This document shows, piece after piece, positions 16,542-26,008 of a DNA stretch of 34,992 nt. A program made the translations under genes and the position numbers. A model generated the notes under the pieces. It ran no database searches. It saw only the letters and a program-made list of their open reading frames with translations, and was not told where the DNA came from. The stretch comes from Psychroflexus sp. (GTDB taxonomy: Bacteria > Bacteroidota > Bacteroidia > Flavobacteriales > Flavobacteriaceae), in assembly GCA_030457805.1 (NCBI GenBank), contig JAKDUG010000004.1, positions 1 through 34,992 on the forward strand. The letters are read 5' to 3'. Every line of letters starts with the position of its first letter. Position 1 is the stretch's first letter.

Positions 16542-16549
16542 CAAAAATA
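16542..16549 (-). promoter_or_regulatory. Promoter -7 element of pheS
   Basis: Reads TATTTTTG on the minus strand, an exact TAnnTTTG match, ending 24 nt before the pheS ATG. This suggests pheS has its own promoter although a minus-strand gene lies just upstream. Confidence 0.58.
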
Positions 16550-16582
16550 CAAATTAATTTATGCTTAAAATGGAAAGTCTGT

Positions 16583-16939
16583 TTAATTGATGTAGTCGCG
16601 CTCTAAAAAATAAGTAACAATTGCTTCTTTCATCAATACGCTTTGTTCACCAGCTTTGAGTGCGGGAAGTTTTGAAATATTTGTATAATGGGGCCATCCG
16701 TCTTCATCGACGAAATCAAATTCATAATAGCCGTAATCTTCCAATAATTTGCAGATGGCAATATGCATTAAATTTATTTTATCATCTTTTTTGAATTTCA
16801 ATTGTGGTTTCCCTAGTTCTTGCACGCCGATTAAGTAAATAATCGCATCCAACTCGAGTTGCTCTCCATCGCCAAACTGTTCAGAAAGTTTACCTGAGAG
16901 TTTGCTCCATCGTTCTTTTAATTTTTCGTCTCCTATCAT
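16583..16939 (-). CDS. Conserved hypothetical protein upstream of pheS
   Basis: 118-aa acidic soluble protein starting [20 protein letters not shown], with [37 protein letters not shown] and a Trp-containing [15 protein letters not shown] segment. It has no transmembrane helix, signal peptide or metal motif. I do not recognise a characterised domain; it looks like a lineage-conserved protein because it has a regular helical pattern and good coding character. It is divergent from cvpA and 64 nt upstream of pheS on the same strand. A -7 element lies only 5 nt from its ATG, so a leaderless message is possible. Confidence 0.72.
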   Translation of the reverse strand: MIGDEKLKERWSKLSGKLSEQFGDGEQLELDAIIYLIGVQELGKPQLKFKKDDKINLMHIAICKLLEDYGYYEFDFVDEDGWPHYTNISKLPALKAGEQSVLMKEAIVTYFLERDYIN

Positions 16940-16943
16940 GTTG

Positions 16944-16951
16944 CAAACTTA
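16944..16951 (-). promoter_or_regulatory. -7 element directly before the 118-aa gene
   Basis: Reads TAAGTTTG on the minus strand, an exact TAnnTTTG match, but only 5 nt from the ATG. If used, transcription would start at or very near the start codon. A chance match is possible. Confidence 0.4.
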
Positions 16952-16959
16952 TAGCTTTC
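16952..16959 (+). promoter_or_regulatory. Possible -7 element of cvpA
   Basis: TAGCTTTC differs from TAnnTTTG in the last base only and ends 24 nt before the cvpA ATG, the modal spacing in this window. TATATTTA at 16971-16978 is a second one-mismatch candidate closer to the ATG. Confidence 0.35.
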
Positions 16960-16982
16960 GGTTAAATTAGTATATTTACCGG

Positions 16983-17492
16983 ATGAATATTTTTGATATT
17001 ATTGTTGGTGTCCTTGCGCTCTTATTTCTCTTTAAAGGATTCAAGAAAGGCCTTTTTAATGAGTTGGCTGGCTTTGTTGCTTTGTTTTCCGGCCTGTGGC
17101 TTGCTTATCGCTATTATGCTTATTTCTCCTCTGTTTATTTATCTCAATATTTTGAATGGTCAGAAGAAAATTTGCAAGTCTTCAGCTTTTTCCTCCTCTT
17201 TATTATTGTTGTCACCCTTGTACATTTGATAGCTAAGCTTATGACAAGTTTTTTAAAAATGATTGCTTTGGGCCTAGTAAATCGTTTGTTTGGCGGTTTA
17301 TTTGGCCTGCTTAAATTACTTCTTCTGCTGATTGTTTTCTATCTCAGTTTAGATTATATCGATTCATTTTATGCACTCAAATCTGAAACTTGGCTTGAAA
17401 ACTCTCTCATCTTCCAAAATACGTTTGGATTATATCAAAATTACTTTCCCGCATTGGCTGATATATTTGAAGAACACGCCAGTAACTTATAA
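16983..17492 (+). CDS. CvpA family membrane protein
   Basis: 169-aa inner-membrane protein with four hydrophobic segments: about residues 3-18, 26-45, 65-85 and 103-121. The N-terminal FDIIVGVLALLFLFKGFKKG and the glycine-containing LGLVNRLFGGLFGLLKLLLL segment fit the CvpA/colicin V production family. Family members have been linked to colicin V export and envelope stress tolerance in enterobacteria; the role here is unknown. It is a single-gene unit divergent from the 118-aa gene and convergent with atpC. Confidence 0.85.
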   Translation: MNIFDIIVGVLALLFLFKGFKKGLFNELAGFVALFSGLWLAYRYYAYFSSVYLSQYFEWSEENLQVFSFFLLFIIVVTLVHLIAKLMTSFLKMIALGLVNRLFGGLFGLLKLLLLLIVFYLSLDYIDSFYALKSETWLENSLIFQNTFGLYQNYFPALADIFEEHASNL

Positions 17493-17526
17493 GCAAAAAA
17501 AAGCTCATCCTATAAAGATGAGCTTT
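17493..17526 (-). terminator. Intrinsic terminator after atpC
   Basis: AAAGCTCATC (17500-17509) pairs perfectly with GATGAGCTTT (17517-17526) around a 7-nt loop. On the minus strand the stem is followed by seven T residues, so it fits the end of the atpD-atpC transcript. The plus-strand side has a poorer T tract but may still serve cvpA. Confidence 0.88.
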
Positions 17527-17549
17527 GTATAAATTAGAGATTGTTTTAA

Positions 17550-17825
17550 TTAATCTGTCAAAACAATCACTTTGTTATTATTCATTTCGATAACGCCACC
17601 AGAAATCTTCATACAAAGTTTTCCTTTCTGTTTTTGAAAAGCATTTTCTGCAGCTTTCGGCAATATTGTATTTGCGTCAAGTTTGATGATTCCTTGTGTT
17701 AAGACTGAAACGATAGGCGCGTGATTATCTAAAATTTGAAACTCACCTTCTATGCCAGGCACACTCACAGATTGAACATCTTGATCGAGAATCACTTCTT
17801 CTGGTGTAACAATTTCTAATTGCAT
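17550..17825 (-). CDS. atpC: F1-ATP synthase epsilon subunit
   Basis: Rotor-stalk subunit that couples the F1 catalytic head to the c-ring. The N-terminal beta-sandwich is present: MQLEIVTPEEVILDQDVQSV, VPGIEGEFQILDNHAPIVSVL and MKISGGVIEMNNNKVIVLTD. At 91 aa it ends there and lacks the C-terminal two-helix domain that inhibits ATP hydrolysis in E. coli and Bacillus. The short form is normal in this phylum as far as I know. The ATG is 10 nt after the atpD stop, and a hairpin terminator follows. Confidence 0.93.
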   Translation of the reverse strand: MQLEIVTPEEVILDQDVQSVSVPGIEGEFQILDNHAPIVSVLTQGIIKLDANTILPKAAENAFQKQKGKLCMKISGGVIEMNNNKVIVLTD

Positions 17826-17835
17826 AATATTGATT

Positions 17836-19356
<1,521 letters not shown>

Positions 19357-19390
19357 TTATGATGTTTGAGAAAAATTAATTTTCAGTTTG

Positions 19391-19398
19391 CAAATATA
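19391..19398 (-). promoter_or_regulatory. Promoter -7 element of atpD-atpC
   Basis: Reads TATATTTG on the minus strand, an exact TAnnTTTG match, ending 47 nt before the atpD ATG, so the leader is longer than elsewhere in the window. Confidence 0.55.
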
Positions 19399-19445
19399 CC
19401 ACTTTTTTATAAAAAAATGAAGTTGCAATTTTAAAAATAAATTCT

Positions 19446-21293
19446 TTATTCTACTGTGACTGATTTTGCTAAATTTCGCGGTTGATCAACATTTTTTCCG
19501 AGCATGACAGCAATGTGATACGACAATAATTGTAGTGGTATTGTCGTCAACAATGGAGTGAATTCTTCAAATGTATCTGGCACCTCTAAGATATGATCTG
19601 CCATTTGCTTAACAGAGGTATCACCTTCAGTGACAACAGCTATGATTTTTCCTTTTCTCGATTTGATTTCTTGAATATTGCTGACCACTTTTTCATAGTG
19701 CCCTTTTTTCGTGGCAATAACAACAACTGGCATCATTTCATCAATCAAAGCAATCGGACCGTGTTTCATCTCTGCAGCTGGGTATCCTTCTGCATGGATG
19801 TATGAGATTTCTTTGAGCTTCAATGCGCCTTCTAAAGCAACAGGGAAGTTATGTCCACGTCCTAAGTACAAACAGTTTTTTGCTTTTTTGTAAGCTTCTG
19901 CAACTTTGATGACCGCGTCATTTGTTTGAAGTGTTCTCTCAATTTTTTCTGGAATTGAGTCCAATTCATTTAGGTAGGCATGAAATTGAGAATTTGAAAT
20001 TTCTCCTTTTTGCTTTCCTAGTTTAAGAGCGATCAAAGTTAATATAGTGATTTGTGTCGTAAATGCTTTTGTCGAGGCAACGCCAATTTCTGGTCCCGCA
20101 TGTGTGTATGCACCTGCGTGAGTTTCTCTAGAAATAGATGAACCAACGACATTACAAACACCAAAAACAAAAGCGCCTTTTTCTTTAGCAATTTTAATTG
20201 CCGCCATTGTATCCGCTGTTTCTCCACTTTGAGAAATTGCGATAACGACATCATCCTCTGTGATGATTGGGTTGCGATATCTGAATTCAGAAGCGTATTC
20301 AACTTCGACTGGGATTCTAGCAAAATCTTCAAATAAATATTCTGAGACGAGCCCAGCATGCCATGATGTTCCGCAAGCAATGACAATAATGCGTCTTGCA
20401 TTGAGGAATTTTTCAATATTATCATCAATACCAGCCATACGGATGAGTCCTTTTTCAGGAAGCATACGTCCGCGGTAGGTATCTTTAATGGCTTCGGGTT
20501 GTTCGTAAATTTCTTTCAGCATAAAATGCTCATAACCCGCTTTTTCAATCTGGTCAAGGCTTAATTGGAGTTCTTGAACATAAGGCTCAATTAATTTATC
20601 ATTTTTGATTTTTCGCACTTTAATATTTCGCCCTAATCTGACAACGGCCATTTCACCATCTTCAAGATAAATAGATTTATTTGTAAACTCGATAAAAGGA
20701 GAAGCATCAGAAGCGATGAAGTATTCATCTTCTCCTACACCTATAGCCAATGGGCTTCCTAGTCGAGCAACAACGATTTCATTGGGTTTATTTCTGTCAA
20801 AAACAGCAATTGCGTATGCGCCAATAGTTTGGTTTAAAGCCACCTGAACGGCCTTGCCAAGCTTGACGTTTTCTTTTTTCTTAACATCTTCAATCAAGTT
20901 AATTAAAACTTCTGTGTCAGTATCTGATTCAAAAGAATAGCCTCTATTGGTGAGTTCTTTTTTAAGTGATTCATAATTTTCAATGATCCCGTTATGGATG
21001 ATAACAAGATCACCTGAGTTGGAAACATGCGGATGCGAGTTGACATCGTTAGGCTCTCCGTGTGTTGCCCAGCGTGTATGTCCGATTCCGATATGTCCAG
21101 AGGTGATATTTTCTTTTTCACATTTCTTAACGAGCTCTGAAACTTTTCCTTTTGTTTTGCAAATTTTCAATTCATCATCTGCGTATAGTGCGACTCCTGC
21201 ACTATCATAGCCTCTGTATTCGAGTCTTTGTAGGCCTTTTAAAACGACATTATAGGCGTTTTTAGGTCCGATGTATCCTACGATTCCACACAT
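19446..21293 (-). CDS. glmS: Glutamine-fructose-6-phosphate aminotransferase (isomerizing)
   Basis: Makes glucosamine-6-phosphate from fructose-6-phosphate and glutamine, the entry to peptidoglycan and LPS amino sugars. The glutaminase domain (about 1-220) opens with MCGIVGYIG, Cys2 being the nucleophile after Met removal, and has HTRWATHGEPNDVNSHPH. Two SIS sugar-isomerase domains follow (about 290-420 and 465-600), and the C-terminus ends AKSVTVE as in known GlmS. 615 aa is full length. It is the third gene of a unit after the GT5-like and DUF4270 genes (19-nt gap). I see no glmS ribozyme in the short upstream gap. Confidence 0.96.
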   Translation of the reverse strand: MCGIVGYIGPKNAYNVVLKGLQRLEYRGYDSAGVALYADDELKICKTKGKVSELVKKCEKENITSGHIGIGHTRWATHGEPNDVNSHPHVSNSGDLVIIHNGIIENYESLKKELTNRGYSFESDTDTEVLINLIEDVKKKENVKLGKAVQVALNQTIGAYAIAVFDRNKPNEIVVARLGSPLAIGVGEDEYFIASDASPFIEFTNKSIYLEDGEMAVVRLGRNIKVRKIKNDKLIEPYVQELQLSLDQIEKAGYEHFMLKEIYEQPEAIKDTYRGRMLPEKGLIRMAGIDDNIEKFLNARRIIVIACGTSWHAGLVSEYLFEDFARIPVEVEYASEFRYRNPIITEDDVVIAISQSGETADTMAAIKIAKEKGAFVFGVCNVVGSSISRETHAGAYTHAGPEIGVASTKAFTTQITILTLIALKLGKQKGEISNSQFHAYLNELDSIPEKIERTLQTNDAVIKVAEAYKKAKNCLYLGRGHNFPVALEGALKLKEISYIHAEGYPAAEMKHGPIALIDEMMPVVVIATKKGHYEKVVSNIQEIKSRKGKIIAVVTEGDTSVKQMADHILEVPDTFEEFTPLLTTIPLQLLSYHIAVMLGKNVDQPRNLAKSVTVE

Positions 21294-21312
21294 AATTATT
21301 GGTTAGATTAGG

Positions 21313-22878
21313 TTAATTTTCTGTTTCTGTATAGATGATTCTTAGTTTCATTCTTTTCTGCTCATCTGGTGAGTTACTTCCGTGAAGGACAGTTCCTCTT
21401 GGTGTGATGACAGAGCTTTCGATGACTTTACTGATTTCTGATGGATCGTCATTCTTTACTTTTTTGGTCTTTGTTAAGTTGACGTTTTCTGAAAGTAAAA
21501 GCCCTAATTTTACGTTTGTTGAATCATTATTGATCACATTGTGAATGTGGTTGGTGATACGCAATCTGTAAAATTTATTGCCATTATCATCTTCATCTAA
21601 AGGAGGAAGGTGAATGAAAGCCGAGTTTGTCGGATTGTTTTCATTGACTGATGGGTCATTTAGGTAGTCTGGTAAAATCCTGTTATCGTCAGCATTGTAG
21701 ATAAAAAGACGCTTGACGATATTTTGATCAGTGGAAGCAATATCATCATTGACATAAAGAATCAAATTCGCTTCGTTAATGATCCAATTTTTTTCACGTA
21801 ATTCTTCAAGTTGATCAGAAACACCATCGTTATTTGAATCTGGTCCTGAGAAGAGATTGATGATTCCTGCCGAACCTTCTCCGCCTTTCAAGTAGAGGTT
21901 TTCTTCGCCATTTGTCTTGTCTTGATTAGATAAGTCGACGCCGAAATCATTGTCATATAAGTTAACTTTGATGCCTTGGAAGTTCAGCTTGAAACTTTCG
22001 TGTTTTTCATTGCTTTCATCGCCGTCGTCAGTGCTGTTATTTTCACGCTCTGTTGTGTAATGGATCTTTATTTCAGTCGCATCAGTGGCAAAGTTTAAAT
22101 AAAACATGATTGGGTCAGGGCCCACTTGTTCCATTTGGAAATATAAACCTCTGAGGTGGTTGATAAAATTATTGTTATTCACAAGAACATTGTTGCCTGC
22201 TTGGTCAATAATCTTATCTTGAAAATAAGCCTTTGGTAGTTTAATACGAATACGCGGCGACATTCTGATGGTGTCAACCTCAGATTTGCTACTATCAATC
22301 AGTGTAATTGGTGAAATGACTTCATCATAAGTGATAACGTCAGATTCAAAAAGAGGTGTTGACTCAAAGAAATTTTCAAACTCACCTATTTGATCTGAAT
22401 AGTAAGCTTGATTTTGATCGAACTCACCATCATCACCCGGGTCTAAATTCCTGAGGTAATAGTTTGATTCATAGATCTTCATTTTAAAATCTCCTTCACC
22501 ATAAATGGAATCGAGTTCATAAGTGTCTTCCTCGATTTTACGACCAAATAAAGGAAAAGATAGCACCACACTATCGACCTCTGGATTGGTTCCGAAATCA
22601 GGATTTGTACTTCCTAAGCTCAATTGTGTCAGTAGACTGGTCGTGCTTTTACCATAAATAGGATCGTCATAATTTCCTAATAGGTAATTTGACAATCCGT
22701 TCGTTTGAACAGCTCCTATTTTCTCGCTATATGAAGTGACTTCGTCAATTTCATAAGCGGGTTGTAGATCAATGCTGTCGATGTAATCACTTCCAGTTTC
22801 AAAGGTGTTGTCTTGGCAGGCTGTCATTGCAATGATAAAACCGAATAAGCCAAGCGTGTTTTTTAATAATCTATTCAT
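21313..22878 (-). CDS. DUF4270 family lipoprotein
   Basis: Large surface or periplasmic lipoprotein of unknown function typical of Bacteroidota. From the ATG at 22878 the protein has 521 aa and a lipoprotein signal, MNRLLKNTLGLFGFIIAMTAC, with the lipid-anchored Cys at residue 21. The ORF-track start at 22908 overlaps the previous gene and adds a charged KKKKNKRTR leader; the 22878 start lies one base after the upstream stop. The body is beta-rich with many Asp/Asn, including VDSVVLSFPLF and a calcium-binding-like loop DSNNDGVSD (about residue 347), resembling thrombospondin-type-3 or dockerin loops. It lies between the GT5-like gene and glmS. Its job is unknown; a link to envelope polysaccharide is only suggested by context. 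Confidence 0.85.
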   Translation of the reverse strand: MNRLLKNTLGLFGFIIAMTACQDNTFETGSDYIDSIDLQPAYEIDEVTSYSEKIGAVQTNGLSNYLLGNYDDPIYGKSTTSLLTQLSLGSTNPDFGTNPEVDSVVLSFPLFGRKIEEDTYELDSIYGEGDFKMKIYESNYYLRNLDPGDDGEFDQNQAYYSDQIGEFENFFESTPLFESDVITYDEVISPITLIDSSKSEVDTIRMSPRIRIKLPKAYFQDKIIDQAGNNVLVNNNNFINHLRGLYFQMEQVGPDPIMFYLNFATDATEIKIHYTTERENNSTDDGDESNEKHESFKLNFQGIKVNLYDNDFGVDLSNQDKTNGEENLYLKGGEGSAGIINLFSGPDSNNDGVSDQLEELREKNWIINEANLILYVNDDIASTDQNIVKRLFIYNADDNRILPDYLNDPSVNENNPTNSAFIHLPPLDEDDNGNKFYRLRITNHIHNVINNDSTNVKLGLLLSENVNLTKTKKVKNDDPSEISKVIESSVITPRGTVLHGSNSPDEQKRMKLRIIYTETEN

Positions 22879-22879
22879 T

Positions 22880-23713
22880 CTAGTCCTCTTGTTCTTCTTC
22901 TTCTTCATTTAAAATATCTTTCAAGTAGAAAGTTTGGTAGGCTTGTGCAAAAGCTTCACGTGACTTGTATTCTAAAGTTGGCACATCTTTGTCAGCGACA
23001 TAAGAAACCAATTCTTCTGGGACATCCTCACTGCCGTAAATGATTCCGTCAGAGTTGTCAATTGCCACTTTCATGATATTGACATAATTTGGCGTCTTGA
23101 GGTGCATCACGGTGTCGTCTTCTAAACCATCGAACAAAACCTTCTTCATCATGTCAGGCTCTAACGCACCATCAAAACTTTGATTGTACACAGATGTCAC
23201 AATTTTTGATTCTTTGAACAACGGTTCGTTCCCGTAGTAATTACGTAAATACATTGGGAGAAGGGAAGCTAACCACCCGTTGACATGTATAATATCAGGT
23301 GCCCAGTTTAGTTTTTTGACTGTTTCAATAACGCCTTTTGCAAAGAAAATAGCGCGTTCGTCATTGTCTTCAAAAAGTTCACCATCTTCGTCAGTTAGTG
23401 TTGCTTTGCGTTTGAAATAATCTTCGTTATCAATAAAATAAACTTGCATTCTTTCCTTTGGAATTGATGCAACTTTAATGATCAAAGGCATATCAAGGTC
23501 GTTGACAACAAGATTCATACCTGATAAGCGGATCACTTCATGAAGTTGATGTCTTCTTTCGTTGATGTTTCCAAATCGTGGCATAAATATTCTTGTTTGA
23601 CCACCTGCAGCATTGACCATTTTTGGAGCTTCAAATGATAAAGAAGAAATGTTGTTTTCTGGTAAATACGGAACAACCTCAGACGATACGTATAATATGC
23701 GTTTATCTTTCAT
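22880..23713 (-). CDS. Truncated GT5-type starch/glycogen synthase-like protein
   Basis: 277 aa related to the N-terminal half of bacterial glycogen synthase (about 480 aa). Visible similarities: start RILYVSSEVVPYL, DDERAIFFAKGVIE-like segment, WAPDIIHVNGWLASLLPMYL and SKIVTSVYNQSFDG. The ADP-glucose-binding KTGGLGDV loop of true synthases is replaced by PENNISSLSFEAPK, and the whole C-terminal Rossmann domain is missing. The protein ends in an acidic tail (NEEEEEQED) and the next gene starts one base later, so there is no decayed remnant. Either it is a non-catalytic or regulatory derivative or it acts with a partner. It leads the unit with DUF4270 and glmS and is divergent from panC. Annotating it as glycogen synthase would be misleading. 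Confidence 0.85.
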   Translation of the reverse strand: MKDKRILYVSSEVVPYLPENNISSLSFEAPKMVNAAGGQTRIFMPRFGNINERRHQLHEVIRLSGMNLVVNDLDMPLIIKVASIPKERMQVYFIDNEDYFKRKATLTDEDGELFEDNDERAIFFAKGVIETVKKLNWAPDIIHVNGWLASLLPMYLRNYYGNEPLFKESKIVTSVYNQSFDGALEPDMMKKVLFDGLEDDTVMHLKTPNYVNIMKVAIDNSDGIIYGSEDVPEELVSYVADKDVPTLEYKSREAFAQAYQTFYLKDILNEEEEEQED

Positions 23714-23742
23714 GTGGAAAAGGATGATTATTTATAAAGCTG

Positions 23743-23750
23743 CAAATTTA
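23743..23750 (-). promoter_or_regulatory. Promoter -7 element of the GT5-DUF4270-glmS unit
   Basis: Reads TAAATTTG on the minus strand, an exact TAnnTTTG match, ending 30 nt before the ATG. It faces away from the panC promoter across a 99-bp divergent gap. Confidence 0.57.
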
Positions 23751-23781
23751 CGAAATTTTATGCGGATTGAAGTGAAAATAT

Positions 23782-23789
23782 TAGCTTTG
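23782..23789 (+). promoter_or_regulatory. Promoter -7 element of the panC-radA unit
   Basis: TAGCTTTG is an exact TAnnTTTG match ending 24 nt before the GTG start of panC, which supports that start. Confidence 0.6.
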
Positions 23790-23812
23790 CAAATTAATTA
23801 TAGAAAACGAGA

Positions 23813-24658
23813 GTGGATATAACAGACTCACAAAAACTTCAAAAAGAAGTTGTTAAGCTCAAGGAGCAGAAAAAAATCATCGGTTTAGTGCCAACTATGG
23901 GCGCTTTGCATCACGGACACTTAACTTTAGTTGATTTTGCTTTTCAATATTGCGACTATGTGATTGTCAGTATTTTTGTAAATCCGACACAGTTTAATAA
24001 CGCGGGAGATCTTAAAAATTACCCAAAAAACCACCAAAGCGACTACGATTTGCTGATGAGCAACAATCCGAACACGATTGTTTTCAGCCCAAGTGTCGAG
24101 GGCATTTACGGCAATCAAGTCCAAGCTGAAGAATTCGATTTTGGAAGTATTGTTCAATATATGGAGGGACAATTTCGCTCCGGACATTTCAATGGTGTGG
24201 GCACAATTTTGAAGCACCTTTTTGATATTGTTAAGCCGCATAAAGCTTTTTTTGGTGAAAAAGATTATCAACAATTGGCTTTGGTTAAGAAGTTAGTTCA
24301 AATCACAGGTCAGGATGTTGAAGTGATTGGTTGTCCAACATCAAGGACAGCAAGTGGTTTGGCAGAAAGCTCTCGTAATTTTAGATTGACAGAAAAGCAA
24401 TTAGATGAGGCTGCCCTGATTCATTTAAGTTTGCAAAAAGCGAAAGCTGCTTTTCATGCTGAGAAAGATATTCAGGAAATTAAAACAATTGTTAAATCAC
24501 TTTTTGATGCGAGTCAAGGTCTTGATTTAGAGTATTTTGAAATTGCTGCTGCAGATGATTTGGTTCCAGTCACACAAATAAAGAGTGACAATTCCTACCG
24601 TGGTTTTATGGCTGCTTTTTCTGGAGATGTTAGACTAATTGATAATATTGCTTTTTAA
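23813..24658 (+). CDS. panC: Pantothenate synthetase (pantoate-beta-alanine ligase)
   Basis: Joins pantoate and beta-alanine with ATP to make pantothenate, the coenzyme A precursor. Nucleotidyltransferase motif [18 protein letters not shown] (about residues 26-43) carries the HxGH-type site. [44 protein letters not shown] and AESSRNFRL (second ATP-binding motif) follow. 281 aa is full length. The start is GTG at 23813, supported by the promoter spacing and family length. panD lies 8 nt downstream, so two steps of the pathway are together. Confidence 0.95.
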   Translation: MDITDSQKLQKEVVKLKEQKKIIGLVPTMGALHHGHLTLVDFAFQYCDYVIVSIFVNPTQFNNAGDLKNYPKNHQSDYDLLMSNNPNTIVFSPSVEGIYGNQVQAEEFDFGSIVQYMEGQFRSGHFNGVGTILKHLFDIVKPHKAFFGEKDYQQLALVKKLVQITGQDVEVIGCPTSRTASGLAESSRNFRLTEKQLDEAALIHLSLQKAKAAFHAEKDIQEIKTIVKSLFDASQGLDLEYFEIAAADDLVPVTQIKSDNSYRGFMAAFSGDVRLIDNIAF

Positions 24659-24666
24659 ATAAACCT

Positions 24667-25017
24667 ATGCAAATACAAGTTGTCAAATCAAAAATTCACC
24701 GCGTCAAGGTGACAGGTGCAGATTTAAATTATATCGGAAGCATCACTATTGATGAAGATCTGATGGAGGCTGCGCAAATTATTGAAGGCGAAAAAGTTCA
24801 GATTGTCAATAATAACAATGGTGAGCGTCTTGAAACTTATGTGATTCCTGGTCCGCGTCAGAGTGGAGAAATCACACTCAATGGAGCTGCTGCTAGACGT
24901 GTGGCTCCTGGGGATATTGTGATTATTATGTCTTATGGTTTTATGACAATTGATGAGGCAAAGAGCTTTAAACCTAGCCTTGTTTTTCCTAATGATCAGA
25001 ACCTTTTGGACTCATGA
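24667..25017 (+). CDS. panD: Aspartate 1-decarboxylase proenzyme
   Basis: Pyruvoyl enzyme that makes beta-alanine from aspartate, feeding PanC. The self-cleavage site is Gly24-Ser25 in [13 protein letters not shown]; Ser25 becomes the pyruvoyl group. [14 protein letters not shown] and [25 protein letters not shown] are family blocks. 116 aa is complete. Its TGA stop overlaps the ATG of the next gene by 4 nt (ATGA), indicating translational coupling. Confidence 0.96.
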   Translation: MQIQVVKSKIHRVKVTGADLNYIGSITIDEDLMEAAQIIEGEKVQIVNNNNGERLETYVIPGPRQSGEITLNGAAARRVAPGDIVIIMSYGFMTIDEAKSFKPSLVFPNDQNLLDS

Positions 25018-25982
25018 ATCAACGGAAAAAAAAACTCCTAAAGATTGCTATCCCTTTAGTCATAGGTGTTTTTTTTGTGGTGATATCACTGTTGAGATTT
25101 GAGGCTGAAGAGCGACAATTAATTTGGGAAAATGTAAAAAAGGCGGACCTTTTCTGGGTTTCAGTTTCTGTTTTACTAGGAGTTTTATCACATTTATCTC
25201 GGGCGTATCGCTGGCATTATCTGTTAGAGCCTCTAAATGTCAAACCTAAATTTTCAAATTCATTTATGTCGTTGATGTTTGCCTATCTCGCTAATCTTGG
25301 TATTCCTCGATCTGGTGAAGTTTTGAGAGCCGTCAGTATTTCAACATACGAAAAGGTTAATTTTCAAGAGAGTTTTGGGACAATTGTGACCGAGCGTGTC
25401 ATTGATTTCATCATGCTTTTAAGTATCGTTGGTCTGACAGTCGTGTTGCAAACAGATATTATTCTTAGTTTTTTTAAAGCACAGTCCATTAATCCGCTCA
25501 TAACATTTGCTTTGATGCTTTTGCTTATCGGCATTTTTATTTTGGGCTTAAAAATTCTACAAAGATCACAACACAGGTTGATTATCAAGGTAAAAGTGTT
25601 CTTAGAAGGCGTTTTAAAGGGAATGAAAACAATTCTAAAAATGAAAAACAGAATTGCTTTTATCGGCCATACCCTTTTGATTTGGTTCCTCTACGTCGCC
25701 ATGTTTGTGGTTGTGAAATACAGTGTCCCCGAAACTGCAGATCTCGGCTTAAACGTGATGTTGGTTGCTTTTGTGTTTGGTTCATTTTCAATGTCTATCA
25801 CAAATGGCGGTATTGGTATTTATCCGCTCACAGTCGGGGCAAGTATTGCTCTTTTTGGCGGAAGTGCTGTCGCTGGCGAATCATTCGGATGGATCGTTTG
25901 GGCTGCGCAAACACTTTTGGTTGTAGTGATTGGTGGCGCTTCTGCTTTTCTGCTGCCGCTTGTCAATAAAAATAAAATTTAA
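25014..25982 (+). CDS. Lysylphosphatidylglycerol synthase TM-region (YbhN/AglD-like) membrane protein
   Basis: 322-aa inner-membrane protein with seven or eight hydrophobic helices. It matches the flippase-like domain found in MprF, called LPG_synthase_TM or UPF0104. Characteristic pieces are [20 protein letters not shown] in the first third, [20 protein letters not shown] and [21 protein letters not shown] near the end. The cytoplasmic aminoacyl-transferase domain of MprF is absent, so a lysyl-PG synthase label would overstate it. It overlaps panD by 4 nt. Possible roles are lipid translocation or support of a glycosyltransferase; neither follows from the panCD context. Confidence 0.85.
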   Translation: MNQRKKKLLKIAIPLVIGVFFVVISLLRFEAEERQLIWENVKKADLFWVSVSVLLGVLSHLSRAYRWHYLLEPLNVKPKFSNSFMSLMFAYLANLGIPRSGEVLRAVSISTYEKVNFQESFGTIVTERVIDFIMLLSIVGLTVVLQTDIILSFFKAQSINPLITFALMLLLIGIFILGLKILQRSQHRLIIKVKVFLEGVLKGMKTILKMKNRIAFIGHTLLIWFLYVAMFVVVKYSVPETADLGLNVMLVAFVFGSFSMSITNGGIGIYPLTVGASIALFGGSAVAGESFGWIVWAAQTLLVVVIGGASAFLLPLVNKNKI

Positions 25983-26008
25983 TACCTTTACTAATAAATT
26001 ATATTTTT

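Noticed and set aside
21294-21312. glmS ribozyme upstream of glmS
   Set aside because: The gap to DUF4270 is only 19 nt, too short for the ribozyme, and this element is typical of Firmicutes.
22879-22908. Longer start of the DUF4270 ORF
   Set aside because: Overlaps the upstream gene and places a charged KKKKNKRTR leader before an otherwise good lipoprotein signal.
22880-23713. Frameshifted or degraded glycogen synthase
   Set aside because: The following gene starts one base after the stop, and no remnant of the C-terminal domain is visible in any frame.
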